NCBI GenBank assembly: GCA_031553235.1
Contig: JAVBLS010000015.1
Location: forward strand, 1-64,000
Direction of reading: 5' to 3'
DNA from: Frigididesulfovibrio sp031553235
GTDB taxonomy: Bacteria > Desulfobacterota > Desulfovibrionia > Desulfovibrionales > Desulfovibrionaceae
Length of the DNA: 64,000 nucleotides
Shown here in pieces: positions 8,861-17,236 of the stretch; position 1 is the first letter of the stretch; the number at the start of each line of letters is the position of its first letter. Position numbers and translations under genes: made by a program. The notes under the pieces were generated by a model. The model saw only the letters and a program-made list of their open reading frames with translations. It did not search any database and had not been told where the DNA came from.

Positions 8861-9814
8861 ATGTGCAAGAGGTCCGTCTTCAGGGTGGGGTTTGCTCTTT
8901 TGCCACTCTTTTTCTGCCTGACGGCAACGGCCTTTGGAGCCGATGCCGCTCTGGACCCATCGGTCTCGTCCGGTCTGCCTTGGTGGGCCTGGCCGATTAT
9001 CCTCTTATTTTTCTGCTTTGTTCTCGGCATCGTCGCGGTCCTGGCCGGCACGGGCGGCGGGGTGCTCTTTGTCCCCCTGGTCAGCGGTTTCTTTCCCTTC
9101 CACATCGACTACGTGCGCGGCGCCGGTCTGCTGGTGGCCCTGGCCGGCGCACTGGCGGCCGGGCCGGGCCTGCTGAAGCGCAACATGGCCTCGCTGCGGC
9201 TGGCCATGCCGGTGGCCCTGATCGCCTCGATATGCTCCATCGCCGGCGCGTTGATCGGCCTGAGCCTGCCCTCCAACATCATCCAGATCTGTCTCGGCGT
9301 GGTCACCATGGGCGTTGCCCTGCTGTTGCTGTTCTCTAAAAACGTCGACCGCCCGGTGGTCACGACGCAGGACGCCATCGGCCTGGCTCTCGGCATGCAC
9401 GGCGCCTATATTGAGCCCTCAACCGGCGAGGCCATCGACTGGCGCACCCACCGTACCCTGCCCGGGATTCTGCTGTTCATTCTTATAGGGTTCATGGCGG
9501 GCATGTTCGGCTTGGGCGCGGGCTGGGCCAACGTACCGGCGCTCAACCTGTTCATGGGCGCGCCCCTGAAGTTGGCCGTGGGCACCAGCAAGTTCCTGCT
9601 TTCGATCACCGACACCTCGGCCGCCTGGGTCTACCTGAACCAGGGCTGCGTCCTGCCGCTCATCGCCATTCCCTCGGTTGTGGGGCTGATGAGCGGGTCG
9701 TTCGTGGGCGTGCGCCTGCTGGCCAAGGCCAAGCCCAAGTATGTCCGTTACATAGTCATCGCGGTGCTGCTGTTCGCAGGCTATAAGGCTTTGCAAAAGG
9801 GTTTCGGATTCTGA
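8861..9814 (+). CDS. TSUP (TauE/SafE) family exporter, copy A
   Basis: This is a 317-residue inner-membrane protein of the TauE/SafE (DUF81) anion exporter family, whose members move sulfite, sulfoacetate or other sulfur anions. The chosen ATG follows GGGAGCTCAACA. The first 25 residues resemble a signal peptide, then two sets of hydrophobic helices carry Gly-rich repeats (GTGGGVLFVPL and GLGAGWANVP). A cytoplasmic loop of about 45 residues separates the halves. It is followed 45 bp later by a small membrane protein and then a receiver protein. The same order recurs at 11125. For a sulfate reducer, sulfite or another sulfur oxyanion is a reasonable but unproven substrate. Confidence 0.88.
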   Translation: MCKRSVFRVGFALLPLFFCLTATAFGADAALDPSVSSGLPWWAWPIILLFFCFVLGIVAVLAGTGGGVLFVPLVSGFFPFHIDYVRGAGLLVALAGALAAGPGLLKRNMASLRLAMPVALIASICSIAGALIGLSLPSNIIQICLGVVTMGVALLLLFSKNVDRPVVTTQDAIGLALGMHGAYIEPSTGEAIDWRTHRTLPGILLFILIGFMAGMFGLGAGWANVPALNLFMGAPLKLAVGTSKFLLSITDTSAAWVYLNQGCVLPLIAIPSVVGLMSGSFVGVRLLAKAKPKYVRYIVIAVLLFAGYKALQKGFGF

Positions 9815-9859
9815 GCCGGAGTAATTTCATAAAGTTCATTTACTCCAAAGGAGTGAATC

Positions 9860-10276
9860 ATGTCCGACAGCGTTTATCCCTCTCAGGAGCAGATCGACTA
9901 TGCCAACGTGCTGTTTTACGGCAGCTGGCTGGGCTTGGTCATAATGGTGATTACCTACCTGCTGTACGTCACCGGCCTGCTGGCTCCGCATGTGCCCCTT
10001 AGCGACATACCCATGTATTGGAGCAAGCCCGTCGCCTTTTATGTGAAAAACGCCCAGGCTCCGCAGGGCTGGGCCTGGCTCGGCCTGCTCGGCAAGGGCG
10101 ACTATCTGAATTACATCGGCATAGTGCTGCTCGCGGCCATGAGCATCATCTGCTATCTCCGAATTCTTCCCTCGCTGCTGCGCAAGGGCGACAAGCCCCT
10201 GATCGTCATCGCCATTCTCGAAGTGGTGGTCCTGGTCGTGGCGGCGTCGGGCGTTTTCGGCGCCATAGCGGGCTAA
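9860..10276 (+). CDS. 138-aa three-helix membrane protein of the TSUP module, copy A
   Basis: This small inner-membrane protein has hydrophobic segments at about residues 16-38, 84-103 and 112-133, with a Trp/Gly-rich loop (APQGWAWLGLLGKGDY) between the first two. The start has a strong ribosome site (AAAGGAG). I do not recognise a named family. The copy at 12097-12513 has the same length and conserves the N-terminus MSDSVYPSQEQ. Both copies lie directly downstream of a TSUP gene, so it is probably an accessory subunit or sensor partner of the exporter. That is inferred from context only. Confidence 0.8.
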   Translation: MSDSVYPSQEQIDYANVLFYGSWLGLVIMVITYLLYVTGLLAPHVPLSDIPMYWSKPVAFYVKNAQAPQGWAWLGLLGKGDYLNYIGIVLLAAMSIICYLRILPSLLRKGDKPLIVIAILEVVVLVVAASGVFGAIAG

Positions 10277-10289
10277 AAGGACCGTCATC

Positions 10290-10712
10290 ATGAAAAAAAT
10301 AAAGCTGCTCATCGTCGACGACGAACCCGACCTGTGCAAGGTGCTGATCGCGCGCCTCAACGTGCTCTACGGCATTACGCCCGTGGCCTGCCATACCGGC
10401 GTCGAAGCCCTTGAACTCTTGCGTAAGAACAAGTTCGACGTGGTCGTGCTGGATATCGAAATGCCCGGCCTGGACGGTATGGAAACCCTGCAACGGATCA
10501 AAGAACTCGACCCCAAAGTCCAGGTGGTCATGTTCACCGGGCACGGCTCCGAAGAACGACGCATCCTGGCCGAGACCCTCGGCGCCTTCAGTTACGTCGA
10601 TAAAATCGACGGACTTGCCACACTCGCCCCCACGATCGAAGGCGCCTTCAAACTGCGCAAAGCTCTTGAAGACACTTACGCCGACATGGCCCTCAATGAG
10701 TACAGCCGATAA
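10290..10712 (+). CDS. Single-domain response regulator, TSUP module copy A
   Basis: This is a 140-residue receiver domain with no output domain. It shows the acidic pair D10/D11, phospho-acceptor D55 (VVVLDIEMPG), the Thr switch (MFTGHG) and K105. The ATG follows AAAAGGACC, 13 bp after the membrane protein. It is nearly identical to the regulator at 16808-17230, which ends module B, so the two are recent paralogues. With no output domain it probably acts by protein contact, perhaps on the adjacent membrane proteins, or as a phosphate relay. No kinase is encoded in copy A, so a kinase from copy B may serve both. Confidence 0.9.
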   Translation: MKKIKLLIVDDEPDLCKVLIARLNVLYGITPVACHTGVEALELLRKNKFDVVVLDIEMPGLDGMETLQRIKELDPKVQVVMFTGHGSEERRILAETLGAFSYVDKIDGLATLAPTIEGAFKLRKALEDTYADMALNEYSR

Positions 10713-10755
10713 AGGGCCGAGGTTCGGAGCAAGGCTGCATCCTCTCTGGAGCCTC

Positions 10756-10798
10756 ATCACGAGAAAAACCCGCACCGGTCGCGGGTTTTTCTCGTGAT
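10756..10798. terminator. Strong bidirectional intrinsic terminator
   Basis: This is a perfect 18-bp stem (10756-10773 with 10781-10798) and a 7-nt loop. The stem itself carries GAGAAAAACCCGC on one arm and GCGGGTTTTTCTC on the other. It lies 44 bp after the receiver gene and closes module A. Confidence 0.85.
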
Positions 10799-11124
10799 CT
10801 GCGCCTGGGGTTTCTCGTTCTCCCGCCGGGCCGCGCAGGCCGGCGCAGCCTGCCCGCACTCCAGGGGCATGCCCTGCGGTTGTCCAATTGCAAAGTAAAA
10901 TTGCGCACAGTATAAAGCGGTCTTCAGAGACTACAAGCCGCTGCAGAGACTACAGAAGGCCACAGCATCTTTTTATATAATACGGTGTAATTATACAATT
11001 TTATGCTTATGATTTTTTTGCTTACTTTCTCTCTATGTTGTGATAAGCCTTTACCACCCACGCACAACACACACATCGGCACGGGAATGCTCGGTGCCGT
11101 CACCATGCAAGCGGGAGCTCAACC
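10799..11124 (+). promoter_or_regulatory. Upstream region and leader of exporter module B
   Basis: There is no gene here. An AT-rich block at 10960-11040 contains TATAAT at 10976-10981 without a convincing -35 box. The leader at 11077-11124 repeats the hairpin and ribosome site seen before TSUP copy A (CGGCAC/GTGCCG, then GCGGGAGCTCAAC). Confidence 0.45.
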
Positions 11125-12078
11125 ATGCGCAAGAGGTCCGTTTTAGGGGTGGGGTTTGCTCTTTTTCCAGTCTTTCTTTGCCTGACGGCCGGGGCCTTCG
11201 GGGCCGAGGCCGCCCTGAACCCGGCGGCCCCGGCCGGTCTGCCCTGGTGGGCTTGGCCGATTATCCTGCTTGTTTTCTGCTTCGTGCTTGGGATCATCGC
11301 GGTCATGGCCGGCGTGGGCGGCGGGGTGCTCTTTGTCCCCCTGGTCGGCGGCTTCTTTCCCTTCCACATCGACTTTGTCCGCGGCGCGGGTCTGCTGGTG
11401 GCTCTGGCCGGTGCCCTGGCGGCCGGCCCCGGCCTGCTCAAGCGTAATCTGGCCTCGTTGCGGCTGGCCCTGCCGGTGGCTTTGATCGCCTCATCATGCG
11501 CCATTGTCGGGGCCTTTCTCGGCCTGGCCCTGCCCGCCGACATCATCCAGCTCTGTCTGGGCGGCACCATCGTGTTCATTGCCCTGCTGCTGCTTTTCTC
11601 CAAAAACGTGGACCGCCCGGTGGTCACCAAGCAAGACGCCATCGGCCTGGCTCTGGGCATGCACGGCGCCCATCTCGAGCCCTCCACCGGCGAGGTGGTT
11701 GAATGGCGCACCCACCGCACCCTGCCGGGACTGTTGCTGTTCATCCTCATAGGGATCATGGCCGGCATGTTCGGCATGGGCGCCGGCTGGGCCAACGTGC
11801 CGGTGCTCAACATGTTCATGGGCGCGCCCCTGAAGGTGGCCGTGGGCACCAGCAAATTCCTGCTCTCGATCACCGACACCTCGGCGGCTTGGGTCTACCT
11901 GAACCAGGGCTGCGTCTTGCCACTCATCGCCATCCCTTCCATCGTGGGGCTGATGGGCGGCTCGTTCGTGGGCGTGCGCCTGCTGGCCAAAGCCAAGCCC
12001 AAGTTCATCCGCTACATGGTCATCGCGGTGCTTTTGTTCGCCGGCCTCAAGGCTTTGCAAAAAGGCCTGGGTATGTAA
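11125..12078 (+). CDS. TSUP (TauE/SafE) family exporter, copy B
   Basis: This 317-residue inner-membrane exporter is a close paralogue of the protein at 8861, with the same length and the same membrane pattern. It has a signal-like N-terminus, GVGGGVLFVPL in the first half, the loop around PSTGEVVEWRTH, and GMGAGWANVPVLN in the second half. The leader before the ATG is also conserved between copies. It is the first gene of a long operon that continues through a membrane protein and five two-component genes to a receiver protein at 16808. The substrate is not known; sulfur anions are the usual cargo of the family. Confidence 0.88.
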   Translation: MRKRSVLGVGFALFPVFLCLTAGAFGAEAALNPAAPAGLPWWAWPIILLVFCFVLGIIAVMAGVGGGVLFVPLVGGFFPFHIDFVRGAGLLVALAGALAAGPGLLKRNLASLRLALPVALIASSCAIVGAFLGLALPADIIQLCLGGTIVFIALLLLFSKNVDRPVVTKQDAIGLALGMHGAHLEPSTGEVVEWRTHRTLPGLLLFILIGIMAGMFGMGAGWANVPVLNMFMGAPLKVAVGTSKFLLSITDTSAAWVYLNQGCVLPLIAIPSIVGLMGGSFVGVRLLAKAKPKFIRYMVIAVLLFAGLKALQKGLGM

Positions 12079-12096
12079 ATGCAAGGAGAAAAGATC

Positions 12097-12513
12097 ATGT
12101 CCGACAGCGTTTATCCCTCCCAGGAGCAGACCAATTACGCCAATCTGCTGTTCTACGGCTGCTGGATTGGCCTGGCCGTGATGCTGGTCACCTATCTGCT
12201 GTATGTCACCGAACTGCTTCCCCCCCATGTGCCCTTGAATGAGATCACCGTGTACTGGACCAAGCCGGTCGGCCATTATCTGGAAAACGCCCACGCCCCG
12301 CAGGGCTGGAGCTGGCTCAATCTGCTCGGCAAGGGCGACTATGTGAACTTCATCGGCATTGTACTGCTTGCGGGCATGAGCATCCTCTGTTACCTCCGAA
12401 TCATTCCCGCGCTGCTGCGCAAGGGCGACAAGCCCATGGTGATCATCGCCGTGCTGGAAGTGCTGGTGCTGATCGTGGCGGCTTCAGGAATCGTCGGCGC
12501 GGGCGGACATTAA
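12097..12513 (+). CDS. 138-aa three-helix membrane protein of the TSUP module, copy B
   Basis: This is the paralogue of the protein at 9860, with the same length, the same N-terminus MSDSVYPSQEQ, and hydrophobic segments near residues 16-38, 84-103 and 112-133. The ATG chosen follows GCAAGGAG; an ATG 18 bp upstream gives a longer frame but has no ribosome site and the extension is absent from copy A. It lies 18 bp after TSUP copy B and 22 bp before the kinase gene. It is probably an accessory protein of the exporter, by context only. Confidence 0.8.
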   Translation: MSDSVYPSQEQTNYANLLFYGCWIGLAVMLVTYLLYVTELLPPHVPLNEITVYWTKPVGHYLENAHAPQGWSWLNLLGKGDYVNFIGIVLLAGMSILCYLRIIPALLRKGDKPMVIIAVLEVLVLIVAASGIVGAGGH

Positions 12514-12535
12514 CAGCAACTCACCCGGAGCAGGC

Positions 12536-14206
12536 ATGGCCAATACAAAATACGCCTCCCTTCGCCGGAAGATTGTCCTGAACATGGCGCTCGCGGCCAT
12601 CATTCCGCTGCTGCTCTTCGCGGTGATCAACTACGTGGAGTTCCAGTCGGCCTTCACCCGCGAGACCCAGGCGCCCTTCCGCTCCATGGTGGCCAAAACC
12701 CGCAACTCCTTCGAACTGTTTCTGACCGAACGCAGTTCCACGGTCAGTCTGGTGGCCTCGGTCTATTCCTATGAAGACCTGTCGGACCAGCGCACTCTGA
12801 ACCGCATCTTCGCGGTCATGCAGAAGGAATTCACCGGGTTTACGGACCTGGCCCTGATCGACGAGCAGGGCATCCTGCGGGCCTATGCCGGCCCCCACAC
12901 AAATCTGCTGGGCTCGGACTACTCGGGCCAGGACTGGTTCCAGCGGGTACGTCGCGACAGTCGCTACATCAGCGAGGTTTTTGAAGGTTTCCGCCGCCGG
13001 CCGCACCTGGTGGTGGCCGTGCGCCACACCACCGAAGACGGCCGCTCCTGGATTGTCCGGGCCACCCTGAACACCTCGCAGTTTTCCCGGCTGATCGCCT
13101 CCATGAACCTGGAACCCGAAGCGGACGCTTTTCTGGTCGACCATGCGGGAGTGCTGCAGACCGACTCCCGGACCTACGGCAAAGCCCTGACCAGGGCGCC
13201 AATCAAAGTGCCGGCGGCCAGCTACGAGGCCACGGTCGTGCCCACCCGTGACACCCAGGGGCGCAACATGCTCCTGGCCTACAGCTATATCGCGGATACC
13301 GACTTCGTGCTCATGGCCGTTAAGCCGGCCCAGGGCTATTTGTACAGTTGGCTGTTGGTGCGCACCGATCTGCTGCTGATTTTCATCGCCGGGGCCATCG
13401 GGGTCTATCTGGTGGCGGGTCGCAACGTGGGCCTGCTGATCCAGCGCCTGCGCGAAAGCGATGCCGAGCGTGAAGAGGCCCTGATGCAGATGGAGCATTC
13501 CCAGCGGCTGTCTTCCATCGGCCGCCTGGCCGCCGGCGTGGCCCACGAGATCAACAACCCGTTGGCGGTGATCAACGAAAAGGCCGGTCTGCTCAAAGAC
13601 CTGATGGAGACCGGCGCCGATTTTCCGCGCAAGGACCGCTTCATCAAGCAACTGGACGATATTGCCGCGGCCGTGGCCAGGGGTCGCGGCATCACCCACC
13701 GCATGCTCGGCTTTGCCCGACGCATGGAAGTGACCGTGGAAGACCTCGACGTCAACGAGATGGTCGAAGAAACCCTGCTGTTTCTGGAAAAAGAAGCTAT
13801 GTACCGCAAGGTTTCCATCGTGCGCGAGCTCGACCCGACCCTGCCGCCGGCCCGTTGCGACCGGGGCCAGTTGCAGCAGGTTTTTCTCAACGTCCTGAGC
13901 AACGCCCTGGCCGCCGTGTGCGAGGAAGGCCGGGTGGTGATCCGCTCCCATCGCAGGAACAACGGCTTTATTGCCATCGCCTTTGAAGACAACGGCTGCG
14001 GCATGACCGAAGAAATCAGAAAACATATCTTCGAGCCGTTCTTCACCACCAAGAAGGAAAAAGGCACGGGCCTGGGCATGTCGATCATCTACGGCATCGT
14101 CCAACGCCACGGCGGCGACATCGAAGTGGAAAGTGAGCCGGCCCGGGGCAGCACGGTGACCATTCTGCTGCCCGCGTGCCCCAACCGCAACGGAGAGCCC
14201 GCATGA
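12536..14206 (+). CDS. Double-Cache sensor histidine kinase of the TSUP operon
   Basis: This is a 556-residue membrane kinase. A membrane segment at about residues 14-32 is followed by a periplasmic double-Cache-type sensor (about 40-265), a second membrane segment (about 272-295), HisKA with H337 (GVAHEINNP) and a HATPase_c domain with N, G1 (DNGCGM) and G2 (GTGLGM) boxes. The HEINNP motif is typical of kinases such as those paired with NtrC-like or stand-alone receivers. The gene overlaps the next receiver gene by ATGA, which couples their translation. Its Cache domain may sense the anion handled by the exporter; that is inference. Confidence 0.9.
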   Translation: MANTKYASLRRKIVLNMALAAIIPLLLFAVINYVEFQSAFTRETQAPFRSMVAKTRNSFELFLTERSSTVSLVASVYSYEDLSDQRTLNRIFAVMQKEFTGFTDLALIDEQGILRAYAGPHTNLLGSDYSGQDWFQRVRRDSRYISEVFEGFRRRPHLVVAVRHTTEDGRSWIVRATLNTSQFSRLIASMNLEPEADAFLVDHAGVLQTDSRTYGKALTRAPIKVPAASYEATVVPTRDTQGRNMLLAYSYIADTDFVLMAVKPAQGYLYSWLLVRTDLLLIFIAGAIGVYLVAGRNVGLLIQRLRESDAEREEALMQMEHSQRLSSIGRLAAGVAHEINNPLAVINEKAGLLKDLMETGADFPRKDRFIKQLDDIAAAVARGRGITHRMLGFARRMEVTVEDLDVNEMVEETLLFLEKEAMYRKVSIVRELDPTLPPARCDRGQLQQVFLNVLSNALAAVCEEGRVVIRSHRRNNGFIAIAFEDNGCGMTEEIRKHIFEPFFTTKKEKGTGLGMSIIYGIVQRHGGDIEVESEPARGSTVTILLPACPNRNGEPA

Positions 14207-14568
14207 GCGCGCCGCACCGCCTGCTGCTGGTCGACGACGAGACGGATTTCATCGCCGCCCTGGCCGAGCGACTGGAACTGCGCGGCTATGGGACCCTTAC
14301 GGCCGACACCGGGCAACAGGCCCTGGACCTGCTTGCACACGAGGCCGTGGACGTGGTGGTCATAGACATGATGATGCCCGGGCTTTCCGGCCTGCAAACA
14401 CTTGAGCGCATCCGCCAAACCTGGCCCTCCCTGCCGGTGCTGTTGCTCTCGGGCAATGCAAACCAGACGGATGCCGACGAAGTGCTGCGCCATGGAAAAA
14501 CGGCCGTTCTGGTCAAACCGGTTGAACTGAAGGTTCTGCTTGAAGCCCTGCACACCCTGACCACTTAA
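14203..14568 (+). CDS. Single-domain response regulator
   Basis: This 121-residue receiver-only protein has acidic pair D11/D12, phospho-acceptor D55 (VVVIDMMMPG), a Ser at the switch position (LLLSGNA) and the Lys of VLVKPVE. Its ATG overlaps the kinase stop (ATGA), so it is almost certainly the direct partner of the kinase at 12536. It is clearly different in sequence from the two near-identical receivers at 10290 and 16808. There is no output domain. Confidence 0.9.
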   Translation: MSAPHRLLLVDDETDFIAALAERLELRGYGTLTADTGQQALDLLAHEAVDVVVIDMMMPGLSGLQTLERIRQTWPSLPVLLLSGNANQTDADEVLRHGKTAVLVKPVELKVLLEALHTLTT

Positions 14569-14594
14569 AAAGTTACATTACTCGAGGTGAACCC

Positions 14595-15223
14595 ATGCGC
14601 AATGCCCTGTTTATGGGCCTGATCACGGCCTCGATCACCCACGAGATGCAGAATGTCATGGCCATCATCCGCGAGTCCGGCGCCCTGGTGGGCGACGTCA
14701 TGCGCTTGAACGGCCCGCCGCGTCTGAAGCACGGCGACAAGCTCCAGTCCTCCCTAGGCAACATTGAAGAACAGGTGCAGCGCGGCCGCGAGCTGATGCT
14801 CATGCTCAACGGCTTTGCCCATGCGGCCGAAGATTTCCCTGCCTCCTGCGACGCCGTGCGCTTTACCGCCCAGATCGCCCCTGCCCTGCAGCGTCTGGCC
14901 CGTCTGCGCGAGTGCGGCTTTATCTTTGAAAAAGGCGCCGCGCCGCTGTTCGTCAAAGGCAACGCCATGCTGCTCATGCAGGGCATCTATCTGGCCGCTT
15001 TGGCGGTGCTGGACGTCTGCGCCCCAGGCGACACCCTGGAGCTTGCGACCGAGCCCGGCCAAACCCCGACGGTGATCCTGCGCACCCGCCCGGACCGTGC
15101 CGTGCCCGAGCCCTCGCAAGATTTCCACGACGTCTGCACCGGCCTGCCCGCCGACGGCCGCACCGAGCCGGGGGCCTGTCTGATCGGGCTCACTCCGGCC
15201 CGGGCCGGGGAGGAGCGGGAGTT

Positions 15224-15227
<4 letters not shown>
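14595..15227 (+). CDS. Degenerate histidine-kinase-like / phosphotransfer protein
   Basis: This is a 210-residue soluble protein. Its N-terminus carries an H-box-like sequence ASITHEMQNVM (H16), followed by a helical hairpin expected of a HisKA dimerisation domain. The remainder has the length of a HATPase domain, but no G1 or G2 glycine motif is recognisable, so it probably cannot bind ATP. It starts 26 bp after the receiver at 14203 and overlaps the next receiver by ATGA. A role as a histidine phosphotransfer protein linking receivers fits the context; a non-functional kinase remnant is the alternative. Confidence 0.65.
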
Positions 15228-15634
<407 letters not shown>

Positions 15635-15650
15635 AACCCCGGGAGCGTCC

Positions 15651-16775
15651 ATGACCCCGCCGCCCGCTTCTTCCGCCCCCCGGCTGCTGCTGGTGGACGA
15701 TGAACAGGCCTTTGTGGAGGCCCTGGCCTTTCGCCTGCGGACCAGGGGCATCGACTGCCTGTGCGCTCCGGGTGGGGCCGAGGCCCTGGAACTGCTCGCC
15801 GACCGCAACCTCGAGATCGTTCTTCTGGATTTAAACATGCCCGGCCTCTCCGGCCTGGAGGCCCTGGAGCGGATCAAGGCCATGCGGCCCGAGGTGGAGG
15901 TCATTCTGCTCACCGGCGAGGCCGACCTGAACGTGGCGGCCCGCTGCATGCGCCGCGGCGCGGGCGATTATCTGCTCAAGCCCGTGGAGTTCGACGCGCT
16001 TCTGACCTCCCTGGCCAAGGCCGAAACCCGCTCGCGCCGGCACCGCGACCGGCTGCGCGCGGCCGAGGCAGGCAAGCTCATGGCCCTGGGAGCCCTGGCC
16101 ACCGGGGTGGGGCATGAAATCAACAACCCGCTGAACGTCATCGTACAGCGGGCCGAGTGGCTGTCCGAACTGCTCGACGATGCCGAGGCCGGCCGGCCGG
16201 ACTTTCCGGAAATGCGCAAAACGGCCGAGCGTATCCTGCATCAGGCCCGCCGGGCCGGAGAGATCACCGCCCAGTTGCTCGAACTGGCCGGGAAGAGCCG
16301 GCGCGATCTGGCCGAAACCGACTTGAAAGCCCTGGCGGAAAAAGCCCTTGAGCGCCAAGCCGAACGAGCCGCCGGCCTGGGTGTGGCCATGAGCCTGGAA
16401 TGCCCTGAAACGCCGCCGCTCCTGCCGTTCTCTCCCGTCGAGTTGGAGGCCGCCCTCTTCCATTTGCTGCGCAACGCCCTGGACGGCATTGAATACTCCG
16501 GCGGGCGCGGCGGGCAGATTCGCCTGCTGCTGGAAATTGCCGACGACACGGTTCGAATCCTGGTGGAAGACTCCGGCCAGGGAGTGGCTCCGGAACATGC
16601 CCCGCATATCTTCGAGCCCTTTTATTCCACCCGGCCCGTAGGCCGGGGTGCCGGCCTGGGCCTGACCGTGTGCCACAGCATTGCGGCGGGTCTGCGCGGC
16701 CGGCTCAGCCTTGAGCCCTCTTCCGGGCTGGGCGGCTCGGCCTTGCTCCTGGAATTGCCGCTCCACCAGGATTGA
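15651..16775 (+). CDS. Receiver-histidine kinase hybrid (REC-HisKA-HATPase), cytoplasmic
   Basis: This is a 374-residue soluble protein with an N-terminal receiver domain (D15/D16, phospho-acceptor D60, Lys of LLKPVEF), then HisKA with the motif GVGHEINNPLN near residue 155, then HATPase_c with EDSGQGV and GAGLGL motifs. There is no membrane segment. This order (receiver first) suits a relay step: it could receive phosphate from an upstream kinase and feed another receiver. The ATG follows GGGAG 17 bp after the preceding receiver; the frame extends upstream but only through that gene's coding sequence. Confidence 0.9.
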   Translation: MTPPPASSAPRLLLVDDEQAFVEALAFRLRTRGIDCLCAPGGAEALELLADRNLEIVLLDLNMPGLSGLEALERIKAMRPEVEVILLTGEADLNVAARCMRRGAGDYLLKPVEFDALLTSLAKAETRSRRHRDRLRAAEAGKLMALGALATGVGHEINNPLNVIVQRAEWLSELLDDAEAGRPDFPEMRKTAERILHQARRAGEITAQLLELAGKSRRDLAETDLKALAEKALERQAERAAGLGVAMSLECPETPPLLPFSPVELEAALFHLLRNALDGIEYSGGRGGQIRLLLEIADDTVRILVEDSGQGVAPEHAPHIFEPFYSTRPVGRGAGLGLTVCHSIAAGLRGRLSLEPSSGLGGSALLLELPLHQD

Positions 16776-16807
16776 TTATATATAAATAGATAAAAGGACG
16801 GTTGGCC

Positions 16808-17230
16808 ATGAAGAAAATGAAACTGCTCATCGTCGACGACGAACCGGCCCTGTGCAAGGTGCTGGCCGAGCGCCTCAACGTGCTCTACGGGATCACGCCC
16901 GCGGCCTGCCATACCGGCACCGAAGCCCTTGAACTGCTGCAAAAGCACAAGTTCGACGTGGTCGTGCTGGATATCGAAATGCCCGGCATCGACGGCATGG
17001 AAACCCTGAAACGGATCAAAGAGATTGACCCGAAAATGCAGGTGGTCATGTTCACCGGGCATGGTTCCGAAGAACGGCGCATCCTGGCCGAAACCCTCGG
17101 CGCTTTCAATTATGTCGATAAAATCGACGGGCTTTCCAAACTCGCCCCGATGATCGAAGGCGCCTACAGACTGCGCAAAGCCCTTGAAGACACCTACGCC
17201 GACGTGGCCCTCAACGAGTACAGCCGGTAA
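16808..17230 (+). CDS. Single-domain response regulator, TSUP module copy B
   Basis: This 140-residue receiver-only protein is nearly identical to the one at 10290, with D55 and K105 conserved and the same tail EDTYADVALNEYSR. The ATG at 16808 follows AAAAGGACGG; a TTG six bases upstream is less likely. In copy A this gene follows the membrane protein directly, whereas here five signalling genes separate them. Sequence identity over the whole length suggests recent duplication or gene conversion. Confidence 0.9.
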   Translation: MKKMKLLIVDDEPALCKVLAERLNVLYGITPAACHTGTEALELLQKHKFDVVVLDIEMPGIDGMETLKRIKEIDPKMQVVMFTGHGSEERRILAETLGAFNYVDKIDGLSKLAPMIEGAYRLRKALEDTYADVALNEYSR

Positions 17231-17236
17231 TAAAAA

